In this document: piece after piece, positions 41,944 through 50,037 of the stretch
Position numbering within the stretch: position 1 is the first letter of the stretch
Layout of the letters: each line of letters opens with the position of its first letter
DNA from: Candidatus Babeliales bacterium
GTDB taxonomy: Bacteria; Babelota; Babeliae; Babelales; Vermiphilaceae
Assembly: GCA_020050795.1 (NCBI GenBank)
Contig: JAGVKD010000014.1
Location: forward strand, 18,808-82,807
Direction of reading: 5' to 3'
Length of the DNA stretch: 64,000 nucleotides
Made by a program: the position numbers and the translations under genes
The notes under the pieces: generated by a model
Told to the model about the DNA's origin: nothing
Database searches by the model: none
What the model saw: the letters and a program-made list of their open reading frames with translations, nothing else

Positions 41944-42012
41944 TCTTATTCTATTTCTGATTATGAGACTCAATTGAAAAAAAGCAAGTGGTTGCGATTC
42001 TTTTTGTAAAAA
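41944..42012 (-). promoter_or_regulatory. Promoter-bearing repeat, copy B (shared with 5281-5350)
   Basis: On the minus strand it reads TTGCTT (41987-41982), a 16-base spacer and CATAAT (41965-41960). Flanks are the same as copy A over about 70 bases with few changes. The -10 is about 160 bases before the start of the glycine-rich exported gene, leaving a long leader. Confidence 0.55.
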
Positions 42013-42041
42013 CTTAAAGTTGTTTTTTTGTATTGCGCAAA

Positions 42042-42066
42042 AAAACCCGGCCTTTCGACCGGGTTT
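42042..42066. terminator. Intrinsic terminator of the CCCGG family
   Basis: AAACCCGG and CCGGGTTT pair around CCTTTCGA. It ends the BI-1 gene on the minus strand. Confidence 0.85.
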
Positions 42067-42079
42067 GCAATAAAAATAA

Positions 42080-42784
42080 TTATCGACGTTTTTTACCCAT
42101 GAATCTGAGTAAATACAAAAATAAGTTGAGGAAATCCAGATACAAGGTAAGCGCACCGAGTATGGCAACCTTATTGGTTCTTTCACCCATATCCACAGAT
42201 GGATCATATTCCATCTGAGAAGCGATCAGTTTTATTTTTTGCACATCATATGCCGTTAGCAATGTGAACACCACAACGCCAACAAATGAAATGATATATT
42301 CCATTTGGCTGCTTTGAAAGTACAAATTCACTAGCATCGCAATAATGAGACCATATAATCCCATCAATAAAATAGATCCCAACTTGCTCAGATCTGTATT
42401 GGTATAATAACCATATAAGGCCATAGAACCAAACATCCCTGCTGTTATTCCAAACGTCACACCAATTGATGACATTGTATAAATCAAAAAAATTGGTGTT
42501 AGCGTAATTCCAACAAGAACCGAATAAGCAAAAAAAGTAACTGCGGCTGTTACATAGCTTATGCGATTAATTGCTGAGGCTAGGAAAATAACCAGACCTA
42601 TTTGCGCAAAAAACAATCCATACATAAGAAATGGTGCTTCCAACAAGCCGATGAGCAATTGCTCTTGTGCAAACAAAAAGTAGGCTGTGCAAGCTGTGGT
42701 GAGTAAACCAATACACATCAATGCATACACCTTGTGCATGAATTGCCCAACGGTATTTGTGTAGGTTGAATTTTGAATGAACAT
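42080..42784 (-). CDS. Bax inhibitor-1 (YccA/BI-1) family membrane protein
   Basis: 234 residues, GGGAGG ribosome site. Seven hydrophobic helices can be traced. Family signatures include the N-terminal VGQFMHKVYALMCIGLL, the middle FGITAGMFGSMALYGYYTNTDLS, and the C-terminal FTLLTAYDVQKIKLIAS followed by GALTLYLDFLNLFLYLLRF. The conserved acidic residues of the calcium-leak/proton site are in TAYDVQ and YLDFLNLF. Bacterial members are implicated in protease regulation (YccA) and ion leak. No signal peptide needed. Ends in a CCCGG-type terminator. Confidence 0.93.
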   Translation of the reverse strand: MFIQNSTYTNTVGQFMHKVYALMCIGLLTTACTAYFLFAQEQLLIGLLEAPFLMYGLFFAQIGLVIFLASAINRISYVTAAVTFFAYSVLVGITLTPIFLIYTMSSIGVTFGITAGMFGSMALYGYYTNTDLSKLGSILLMGLYGLIIAMLVNLYFQSSQMEYIISFVGVVVFTLLTAYDVQKIKLIASQMEYDPSVDMGERTNKVAILGALTLYLDFLNLFLYLLRFMGKKRR

Positions 42785-42992
42785 AGGGCATCCTCCCTCT
42801 GAAATAAAAAACTGGAAAAATACTAATTTTTGCTATGACCCTAGAAAACCAAAACCCATGGCGGTCCAAATAGCGTATCCTAATAATCCTGATGTTTGTT
42901 TTTTCTCTATAGACTGGATTTGCCAGAAAATGCTCCACGAGGAGCTATAAGATGGCGGCCCTTAGTGGACCTATTTCTTAACCAAAGTATCA

Positions 42993-43048
42993 CATTCGGA
43001 TTCAGTTTACAACGCATACAAACCGCTTTTTCCGAGCTGGGGATTCCT
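42993..43048 (-). repeat. Dispersed intergenic repeat, copy 3
   Basis: CATTCGGATTCAGTTTACAACGCAT is cut here to its core TTCAGTTTACAACGCAT, followed by ACAAACCGCTTTTTCCGA and GCTGGGGA. It matches copies 1 and 2 (40673, 40991) and lies just after the stop of the ankyrin-WD40 gene on the minus strand. Confidence 0.8.
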
Positions 43049-43061
43049 CAAAGCTAACGCA

Positions 43062-45134
43062 TCAAATATTATTTAAAACTTTTTCTTTTGCCCAATCCCA
43101 TGCGCGTTGATACCACCAAGAGGTTGATGGAGGGGTTGAGGGAAAAAGAAACTCAGTTGCATAGGGATTCAAATTTCGTTTTAGATATTCAGGAAGATCG
43201 ACCAGATTTTTAATGTCATTCTTAATTATATAAACAACAATTTGGGCTGTTGCAAGATCGAGCCTATTAAGATCAATCAATTGCCATAGTTTCACGCCAC
43301 CATATGCTGCAACCATAATCTTATCATCAGGAGTAAATGCAATAGCATCAACTAGCCCCTCATGCTTAATAAGCGGTTGAAGATTCATGTTTGGTTGATT
43401 TCTCCATAAACTTAATTCATGACGTGATCCAGTTGCAATTAGTTTACCATCAGGACTGAATGTTATAGCCGTGACCTCACCAGTCGCCTGACTCGTCTGA
43501 GTCTTGAACATAGTAAGTAGTTGAGGTTGCTGAATTTTTGTAATATCCCATAATTCAATGTACCCATAGGTCGATCCAAGCACAATCTGCCTGCCATCGG
43601 GGCTAAATGCGATAATGTTCCAAAGACCGGCATACATAAGTTTCTGAGCCCAAGTAGTTTGAAAAGTAGAAACTAGCTTAGGTTCTTTGTTTTCTATAAT
43701 ATTCCATATGCTTATCTTGCCAGCCATTCCTCCTCTTGTTGTTGTAACAATCATTTTGCTATCAGGACTAAATCTTATAGCGCAGGGATCATTATAATTT
43801 TGGTTTGGTAACGTGGCAAACAATGTTGGATGTTCAATATGTTCAATATTCCATAATGCCACCCTATCTCTTATTATAGCGGCAATCATTTTGCCATTGG
43901 GACTGAATATAATACGTTGGACCTGCTCGCCATGATTGAACCAAGCAATTGACTGGGGATGATTACTCGGTTCATTCTTCCATAATCTGATGCCTCCATA
44001 AGCAGCATCCGCTGTAGCGATACTCAAACCATCGGGACTAAATGCTACTCCTCCCTGCTGATCAAATGAAGCAAATGGCAACAAGAAGCCAAAAGGTTTA
44101 TTCTCAAATAATCTGACCCTATAAACTGCTCGATTCGCAGTCGCAATTCTTTTGAGATCAGGACTAAATATGCAATCAAATTCATTAACCCCCGGGCTCC
44201 AAAGATATACATTTTTATCCAAATGATTGGTAATTAAAGTGCGATCAGTAATCAAATATGATGTCCCACCATTGATAATTGCTAGCTGACGATCTCTAGA
44301 CAATCTATCGAGAAAGTCTCTTTTGTATTTTTCATAGCCGGACTCTGTTCTGAGCTTTGCAAGGTCGGTAGTAAATACATCATCTGACTCAGACACAGTT
44401 TCATATCTACCTTGTTCTTGACTAGCTGGCGTAATGACAGGAGCTTGTGCCTCGGCTTTAATTTTGACAGCGGGCATTTGTTCCCTTGCCGGATTATATT
44501 TTTGTTTCGTAAGTTGAACAGCAGATTTTGCAGCTTGGTTTTTTGCTGGGGTTAATATAAAAACAAGTGGCTCTAATTTAAGTTTTCTAGCCCAGTATAA
44601 CGCTGTTTTTCCTTCCAAATCCTGCAGCATAGGATCCGCACCCTTTGAAAGGAGAAGCTTAATTAAGGCTGTAGCCTTTTTAACAGACATTTGTGGTCTT
44701 TTTTTCTTCACAGATCCTTGGGTCATCCGCACAGCCCACAGCAAAGGAGTTCTGCCTCGATACGAATCCTGGGCATTAACATCAGCTCCGCGATCAATAA
44801 GCAAGGTGACAACGTCAATATTTCCGCTCATCACAGCCACATGCAAAGAAGTTAGTCCATCCTTATTAGCCAAGCCAACTTGTGCCCCACTATCCAAAAG
44901 CATTTTGCAAATGATCGAATTTCCACGACTAGCTGCAACAGATAGCGCAGTGTTTCCAAGCCTATCCTGAGCATTAACATCAACATTCTCTGCTAGTAGT
45001 TTTTGTACTAATTCTTCTTGGTGACTCGCAGCAGCTTCTATTAAGGGGTTCTTCGGGCGCTCCTGCTCCATCCCATTGGAGCAGACAAAAAATAGCGAAA
45101 GCGAGAGCGCTAAAATGTATTTATGAAACTTCAT
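43062..45134 (-). CDS. Exported ankyrin-WD40 repeat protein
   Basis: 690 residues from the ATG at 45134, with GAAGGTGG 8 bases upstream. Signal peptide about residues 1-22 (MKFHKYILALSLSLFFVCSN). Ankyrin repeats fill residues about 30-190 (AENVDVNAQDRLGNTALSVA, LLIDRGADVNAQDS, LLLSKGADPMLQD). A linker with Gln/Ala-rich sequence follows, then a WD40 propeller from about residue 265 to 630 with repeated FSPDGK and FSPDSK/LWNI units (about seven). Two eukaryote-like interaction folds in one exported protein point to a host-directed scaffold. Its leader is similar to that of the PLD gene at 28482. Confidence 0.9.
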   Translation of the reverse strand: MKFHKYILALSLSLFFVCSNGMEQERPKNPLIEAAASHQEELVQKLLAENVDVNAQDRLGNTALSVAASRGNSIICKMLLDSGAQVGLANKDGLTSLHVAVMSGNIDVVTLLIDRGADVNAQDSYRGRTPLLWAVRMTQGSVKKKRPQMSVKKATALIKLLLSKGADPMLQDLEGKTALYWARKLKLEPLVFILTPAKNQAAKSAVQLTKQKYNPAREQMPAVKIKAEAQAPVITPASQEQGRYETVSESDDVFTTDLAKLRTESGYEKYKRDFLDRLSRDRQLAIINGGTSYLITDRTLITNHLDKNVYLWSPGVNEFDCIFSPDLKRIATANRAVYRVRLFENKPFGFLLPFASFDQQGGVAFSPDGLSIATADAAYGGIRLWKNEPSNHPQSIAWFNHGEQVQRIIFSPNGKMIAAIIRDRVALWNIEHIEHPTLFATLPNQNYNDPCAIRFSPDSKMIVTTTRGGMAGKISIWNIIENKEPKLVSTFQTTWAQKLMYAGLWNIIAFSPDGRQIVLGSTYGYIELWDITKIQQPQLLTMFKTQTSQATGEVTAITFSPDGKLIATGSRHELSLWRNQPNMNLQPLIKHEGLVDAIAFTPDDKIMVAAYGGVKLWQLIDLNRLDLATAQIVVYIIKNDIKNLVDLPEYLKRNLNPYATEFLFPSTPPSTSWWYQRAWDWAKEKVLNNI

Positions 45135-45241
45135 TAATGGCCCACCTTCTCTTTTTTTGATTCTTCTCATTACTTTCTTCAGCATGGAGAAACAGGTCGC
45201 AAAAAGTAAAGAATGTGGTCACCCCAATTTGAACAACAAAA

Positions 45242-45263
45242 AAACCAGTCTAGATCCTGGTTT
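45242..45263. terminator. Possible minus-strand terminator at the left edge of the element
   Basis: AAACCAG pairs with CTGGTTT around an 8-base loop; on the minus strand a T-run follows. No minus-strand gene upstream explains it. Confidence 0.35.
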
Positions 45264-45302
45264 GGCAAATATTCGAGTTTGGTAGAAAGGAAAATGCCAT
45301 AG

Positions 45303-45308
45303 TATAAT
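45303..45308 (+). promoter_or_regulatory. -10 box before the 394-residue gene
   Basis: A perfect TATAAT about 29 bases before the ATG at 45337. No good -35 is visible at the expected distance. Confidence 0.4.
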
Positions 45309-45336
45309 TGCAGTTGAACAGTACTCACAACTCACT

Positions 45337-46521
45337 ATGGCATTAATCATAAAAGCTATGAACAAGTTTAAATCAAGTTACGAAAATGCTCAAGAAGCGC
45401 CCACTCTAAAGTTGTTTTTACACAATGTCTTTGATTTTTTTTCTGCATGGGATGCGGATACCCAACTGGGGCCTATCAATCAAGCTATCATTGATAAAAC
45501 AGTCAAAGATCACCAACCTTCCAAGGACGCAAAAGAAGCGGCGCTACACTACTTTGATGCGATTTGGACAGAACTCGGGGCATATCAAAACGAGCATGGG
45601 CTTGAAAAAATACCCCTAACTTTTTTCGAGCAAGCTTCCTATTTTGAAAAAGAAAATCCTGTATATAGTACAGGCGATATCGTACTTTCCACACACCAAG
45701 TATTAATTAGCAGACTCACTACATTAGTAGAAAAAAGCCCCAACCACATTCCCTTTGTCGCAAAATTTGCAACCATCGCATGCTCAGCTACACGCGAAAT
45801 TTACACAATTGGAAATCGCAGCTGCTACGACAGGGCGCTACTAAACATCACTCTAAAAAACGATGTCATTTCTCCCTATCTGATAGCACAAGAAAAACTC
45901 AAAAATATCAACCCAACTGCTATCTGGAATCACTGGAGTACTCTAGCGTGGCTGCACAGAGCTCGCGTCGGGGACCACGACAACTTATCCCCTCTTGAAA
46001 CAGGAGATGTCATTGTACTGGCCAAACAAATAAACGGCATTCTTGCGACAAATGAAAATACTACTCATCTGTTTGGATGTGACTTGAATGATCTGAAATA
46101 TAGCCTCCGCAAGATCTTTGAGTATGTTTCAACATTCAGCAAAAACCCAAAATCAATAAGCAAAAATGCATATGTACGAGAATCTAAAACTCAAATAAGC
46201 GTGCACTACAACAACAAACCGCCCGTATCGTTTAGACTAGCCGACAGTACTGGAAAATATGTCCGAACATTCGCTAAAAATGCATTTCAGCACCTGACTG
46301 ATCAGGCTCTTTGGGCAAAAATGCACAACACTACTGTTGAGATGCTGGGTGGAAAAGAAGAGGAACAATTAAATGAAACACGAAAATCGGTCAATAAAGG
46401 ACTCAAAAAAATTGGTATGAATGACGCTTTCAAAAAAACCAAAAAATCATCGGACAAGCTATCGCCCCAAATCATAGAACATTGGCCTAACCAAAAATAT
46501 AAATTCGCAAAACAACAATAG
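45337..46521 (+). CDS. Cytoplasmic protein of unknown function, first gene of the probable element
   Basis: 394 residues, no signal peptide or membrane helix. It is largely helical in prediction, with a basic, Lys-rich C-terminus (LKKIGMNDAFKKTKKSSDK), so nucleic-acid binding is possible. Motifs such as FATIACSATREIYTIGN are not recognised. There is no good ribosome site; a second ATG seven codons in (45358) is an alternative. It ends before a GGGCG/CGCCC hairpin. It lies at the left end of the block that carries replication genes. Confidence 0.65.
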   Translation: MALIIKAMNKFKSSYENAQEAPTLKLFLHNVFDFFSAWDADTQLGPINQAIIDKTVKDHQPSKDAKEAALHYFDAIWTELGAYQNEHGLEKIPLTFFEQASYFEKENPVYSTGDIVLSTHQVLISRLTTLVEKSPNHIPFVAKFATIACSATREIYTIGNRSCYDRALLNITLKNDVISPYLIAQEKLKNINPTAIWNHWSTLAWLHRARVGDHDNLSPLETGDVIVLAKQINGILATNENTTHLFGCDLNDLKYSLRKIFEYVSTFSKNPKSISKNAYVRESKTQISVHYNNKPPVSFRLADSTGKYVRTFAKNAFQHLTDQALWAKMHNTTVEMLGGKEEEQLNETRKSVNKGLKKIGMNDAFKKTKKSSDKLSPQIIEHWPNQKYKFAKQQ

Positions 46522-46581
46522 CTTCGATGCGCATTTCAGCCTTTAAATAGACACTTTTCACCTAACAATCTTTACCCCGCA

Positions 46582-46610
46582 GGGCGCTACATAGGCGCCC
46601 CGTTTCTTTT
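46582..46610 (+). terminator. Intrinsic terminator of the 394-residue gene
   Basis: GGGCG pairs with CGCCC around CTACATAGG, followed by CGTTTCTTTT. A modest stem with a T-rich end. Confidence 0.55.
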
Positions 46611-46624
46611 CCTACGCTTTCTAC

Positions 46625-46792
46625 ATGGAAAGCAAAAACGGCCCTTCAAAAATCATGCCTGAACAATCCCAGCGAGAATCGAGCGGGACCTTATCCGAAC
46701 AAGAACGGGAAAGACTCGGCGCTTTTTTCGGATTGCTCATCCAAATTGATCGACGGTTAAAAAAACAAGCGGGAGTAAAACGTGAAAAATGA
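46625..46792 (+). CDS. Small charged protein
   Basis: 55 residues from the ATG at 46625. The N-terminus is polar, then a charged helix (LSEQERERLGAFFGLLIQ) ends in basic residues. Codon use suits coding and the end overlaps the start of the next gene (GTG at 46782) by 11 bases, so they are coupled. No ribosome site is clear. No known family. Probably an accessory or regulatory protein of the element. Confidence 0.5.
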   Translation: MESKNGPSKIMPEQSQRESSGTLSEQERERLGAFFGLLIQIDRRLKKQAGVKREK

Positions 46793-47030
46793 TTATGTGT
46801 ATTCTTCCTCACCAAAAAACGCGGGAGCGAATCTGATGCCAGCTATTGATAGCCTCATTTTCGATAACACAAGACACATTTACCAAGTGGAGCACCAGGG
46901 CACGATGCGCAAAGCTTCATACATAGCAAACTACGATGATTTTGGCAGCGATGACACGATCATCACCGTCTCATATGGATTATTGCTCGATGCAGAACCA
47001 CAATACGAATTCACGATGACTATTAATTAA
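46782..47030 (+). CDS. Small protein of unknown function
   Basis: 82 residues starting with GTG at 46782, with GGGAG 7 bases upstream. It looks like a small beta-rich protein (FDNTRHIYQVEHQGTMRKAS, ITVSYGLLLDAEPQYEFTM). No family recognised. It lies between the small charged gene and the helicase, with a strong hairpin following its stop. Confidence 0.6.
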   Translation: MKNDYVYSSSPKNAGANLMPAIDSLIFDNTRHIYQVEHQGTMRKASYIANYDDFGSDDTIITVSYGLLLDAEPQYEFTMTIN

Positions 47031-47043
47031 CCCATAAAGCAAT

Positions 47044-47076
47044 GAGGGTCATCTCTGGAAGAAGTTGATGACCCTC
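47044..47076. promoter_or_regulatory. Perfect 10-base-pair hairpin before the helicase ribosome site
   Basis: GAGGGTCATC and GATGACCCTC pair perfectly around a 13-base loop. No T-run follows, so it is not a simple terminator. It ends 3 bases before the AAGGA ribosome site of the helicase gene and could regulate its translation or protect the mRNA 5' end. Confidence 0.6.
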
Positions 47077-47092
47077 GATAAGGATTATTGCC

Positions 47093-48691
47093 ATGCATAA
47101 AATCAATGATAAGAATAGCAAATTGCAGCTCAGCAAACAACGGCTGAATCGCTACCAACAAATTGAGAAAGCTCAAGCTCAATGGACTGAAGGGGCAGCG
47201 CTATTAGCAAATGAGAAAGCAGCACTGGGATATAAAGATTTCCCCTGGGATGCTTTTTTAGAAATTGTTCCTGATGACCCTTTAGATGCCGAGCAACAAT
47301 CAAAAATCGTTGAACTACAAGATCGATATAATGAACTTCTGGATCGGGAAGAACTTCTCTGGGCCGAAGACAGAATTGTTAATGAGTTCAATAAAAACCA
47401 CGCGATTGTTCGCGTTGATCAAACATACACGCTAACGGAAAAAGATAATTCTCTGGGTGGCCATGATTTTTCTCTGGAGAGCCGACAATCCTTCAAAGCC
47501 TTCTACGAAGAGGAAACCATACTGTGCTTCGACGGAGAATGGCGCAGTAAGGCTGATATCTGGCTAAAAAGTCCAAGGCGGAGAAAGTATAAAGGCATTA
47601 TATTTAATCCAACAACTACAGAATTAACAAATGACTATTACAACCTCTGGAAAGGCTTTACGAAAAAGCCGCAGCAAGGTAACTGCGCCAAATTTTGGGC
47701 GCATGTAAAAGAGAATATCTGTAATGATGACGAAGATGCGTACATCTATCTGCGCAAATGGCTTGCTTGTGTTTTCCAACATCCAGATGTTGTGCACACT
47801 GCAATCGTGTTGTGCGGTTCTCAAGGCGTGGGAAAGAATAGCTTCGTAGAGCCATTGGGCGTGCTTCTAGGGTCTCACTATGCACCGCTCAGCAGCATAC
47901 ACGAACTCGTTTCCAACTTTAATTATCATCTCAAGAATGCCGTGCTCATTCACGCCAATGAAGCTTTATGGGGTGGTAATAAAAAAGAAATCGGCACCAT
48001 AAAAGCAATGATCACGGAACAAACCTGTCTCATTGAAGGTAAAGGCAAGGATCGCATTATTGTGCGCAACTTCAAACACGTGATTTTGAGCAGTAATGAA
48101 GAGTGGCCGGTACATCTCGATCCAGATGACCGCCGGTTCTTTATATTGCGAGTTTCAGACAAACACAAAGAAGATCATGAATACTTCAAACTAATACAAG
48201 ACGAACTCGATAATGGTGGCTATGAAGCATTATTGTATGACTTACTACATGAAGATCTCACCGACTTCAATCCTCGCCGATTCCCATCAAGCGCAGACTC
48301 TTTCGCCATAAAATTGCGCAGCGCCGATTCGTCTCTCCGCTATCTATATGAAGTACTGTGCGAGGGTGGATTTAGCATCGGAAATACAAAAGACGATCGG
48401 GGTACAGATAATCAGGTGTGGCAAGGCCCAATACCAAAGAGCACTGTTTATGAGGACTATGTTGCATGGTGTCGTGATAGTGGAGAAACAATATCAACCA
48501 GTGCACAATTCGGTAAAGCCATAAAGAGAATGATTCCTTCCGTGGAAGAATCACGTCCGGGAAAAGAATCTGCACAAGCAAGAATGCGCTGTTATAAATT
48601 TAAGTCGATTCAAATGACACGCGAGGATTTTGCCCATGCTTTTAAACAAGATCCTTATTCCATTTTTGAGTACGAGGATGTGCAAAGGTAG
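47093..48691 (+). CDS. Phage/plasmid-type replication helicase (SF3-like, DUF5906)
   Basis: 532 residues with AAGGA 8 bases upstream. The helicase core shows Walker A CGSQGVGKNSF at about residue 243, Walker B-like VLIHANEALW, motif C-like HVILSSNEEWP, and an arginine-finger-like DPDDRRFFIL. This is the pattern of superfamily 3/D5-type helicases annotated as DUF5906. The first 60 residues are a charged coiled-coil. It would unwind the element origin. Paired with the primase at 48957 and separated from it by the GTCC/GGAC array. Confidence 0.88.
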   Translation: MHKINDKNSKLQLSKQRLNRYQQIEKAQAQWTEGAALLANEKAALGYKDFPWDAFLEIVPDDPLDAEQQSKIVELQDRYNELLDREELLWAEDRIVNEFNKNHAIVRVDQTYTLTEKDNSLGGHDFSLESRQSFKAFYEEETILCFDGEWRSKADIWLKSPRRRKYKGIIFNPTTTELTNDYYNLWKGFTKKPQQGNCAKFWAHVKENICNDDEDAYIYLRKWLACVFQHPDVVHTAIVLCGSQGVGKNSFVEPLGVLLGSHYAPLSSIHELVSNFNYHLKNAVLIHANEALWGGNKKEIGTIKAMITEQTCLIEGKGKDRIIVRNFKHVILSSNEEWPVHLDPDDRRFFILRVSDKHKEDHEYFKLIQDELDNGGYEALLYDLLHEDLTDFNPRRFPSSADSFAIKLRSADSSLRYLYEVLCEGGFSIGNTKDDRGTDNQVWQGPIPKSTVYEDYVAWCRDSGETISTSAQFGKAIKRMIPSVEESRPGKESAQARMRCYKFKSIQMTREDFAHAFKQDPYSIFEYEDVQR

Positions 48692-48950
48692 AAATACGTC
48701 CCACGCAGTCCAGGCATGCGTCCAGGATACACATTTAAAAAAACACCTTTAAATCCGCCCATGTCCGGGCTTCCCATGTAGTCCATGATAAGAAAGAGAT
48801 AAAATTAAGCACACACTTTTGAAACCAAAAGTTTTCGCGCCAAAACATCGTGGACTGCATGGACGCTCGGACAGATCCCTTTAAATAAACCTTTTTTCCT
48901 GCATTCACCCTGGACACGAGCATGGACAGCCTGGACGCAAATGAAAGAAA
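48692..48950. other. Candidate replication origin: two-sided GTCC/GGAC array
   Basis: The 265 bases between helicase and primase hold GTCC on the left (48698, 48708, 48720, 48763, 48781) and its complement GGAC on the right (48851, 48860, 48868, 48911, 48923, 48932), flanking an AT-rich stretch at 48787-48840. CCTTTAAAT occurs on both sides (48748 and 48878). All left copies point one way, all right copies the other. Such iteron-type arrays next to replication genes are typical of plasmid and phage origins. Confidence 0.6.
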
Positions 48951-48956
48951 AGCAAC

Positions 48957-49967
48957 ATGACAATACTCGAATTAGCACAACAAATTGGACTGAATCCAAA
49001 ATGGACTAGTAGCACTCAAGGCGGAGAATATCATTCTCCCTGCCCACTCTGTGGCGGTAAAGATCGATTTTATGTTCAACCACACAGACAGATGAATAGC
49101 TGTTTAGGATCTTACCGCTGTCGCCAATGCGGCGCTCATGGTGATGCAATACAATTTGCGCGCCAGTTTATGAATTGCTCATTTCAGGAAGCTGTAGAGA
49201 TGGTCAATGCGACTATGCGCGAAAATATACCGTTTGCAGCGCTAAAAATGTCGACATCTCGGCCTGTTACCTTAAAGAACCCACCAACATTATGGATGAC
49301 TAATGCTGCTGAATACGTTGATCAAGCACACAAACAACTCTTGAAAAACAATCCTGCATTAAACTACTTAGCAGCCCGAGGATTACCTATTGATGCGATA
49401 CGACAATATAAAATTGGGTGGTCCAGTAGAGAAAGTTTTTTCCCAAGGAAAGATTGGGGAATGGAGGAAGAGTCAGGCAGAGCGCAAATTTGGATGCCTA
49501 AGGGTATCGTTATACCTTCCATTGCAAATGGCGAGATTGTACGACTCAAGGTAAGACGTAATGATTGGCACAAAGATGACGAGCGACCAAAATATGTTGC
49601 CATCTCGGGAAGCATGAATGGGCTCAGCATAATTGGTAATCGTAACAATAAAATGATGGTGGTTGTTGAGTCTGAGCTTGATGCATATGCAATTCATTGG
49701 GCAACACAAGATTTTGCTATTGTTGTGGCCGTGGGTAGTAACATCAAAAATCCTGACAACCTCACTGATCGCTTTGCAAAAAATGTCGAATCGCTGCTTA
49801 TCTGCCACGACAATGATGAGGCAGGCCAGAAAATGCTAGCCAAGTGGCAAGGCTTGTATTCTCATGCAAAAGCATATCCCACCCCCATAGGCAAGGATGT
49901 CGGCGAAGCAATTCAAAAAGGACTTAACATTCGTGACTGGTTTCTTGGCATCGTATCTGTTTATTGA
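48957..49967 (+). CDS. CHC2-zinc-finger and TOPRIM primase
   Basis: 336 residues. An N-terminal zinc site has C29-x2-C32 and C55-x2-C58 (CPLCGGKDRF and CRQCGAHGD), as in phage and plasmid primases. The catalytic TOPRIM domain is around residues 232-300: VVVESELDAYAIHW with the Glu, and LLICHDNDEAGQKML with the Asp pair. The central segment YLAARGLPIDAIRQYKIGW is the linker typical of DnaG-like phage primases. It would lay RNA primers at the adjacent array. Only a weak ribosome site (AAAGAAAAG) precedes the ATG. Confidence 0.9.
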   Translation: MTILELAQQIGLNPKWTSSTQGGEYHSPCPLCGGKDRFYVQPHRQMNSCLGSYRCRQCGAHGDAIQFARQFMNCSFQEAVEMVNATMRENIPFAALKMSTSRPVTLKNPPTLWMTNAAEYVDQAHKQLLKNNPALNYLAARGLPIDAIRQYKIGWSSRESFFPRKDWGMEEESGRAQIWMPKGIVIPSIANGEIVRLKVRRNDWHKDDERPKYVAISGSMNGLSIIGNRNNKMMVVVESELDAYAIHWATQDFAIVVAVGSNIKNPDNLTDRFAKNVESLLICHDNDEAGQKMLAKWQGLYSHAKAYPTPIGKDVGEAIQKGLNIRDWFLGIVSVY

Positions 49968-50037
49968 AAAGCAGGTCTAAAAAAGTTCATACTCCCAGGA
50001 GATCGTGAAATAATTTTTTATTCGAGAGGGATCTACG

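Noticed and set aside
42567..42938. 123-codon frame overlapping the start of the BI-1 gene
   Set aside because: Out of frame with BI-1, low-complexity aromatic product, no ribosome site.
45190..46620. Left attachment site copy of tRNA-Asp 3' end
   Set aside because: Searched by eye for the T-arm and acceptor sequence; no duplicate was found, so no att site is annotated.
48692..48950. CRISPR array as an explanation of the GTCC/GGAC repeats
   Set aside because: The repeats are too short, irregularly spaced and reversed in orientation at the centre; no cas genes are present.
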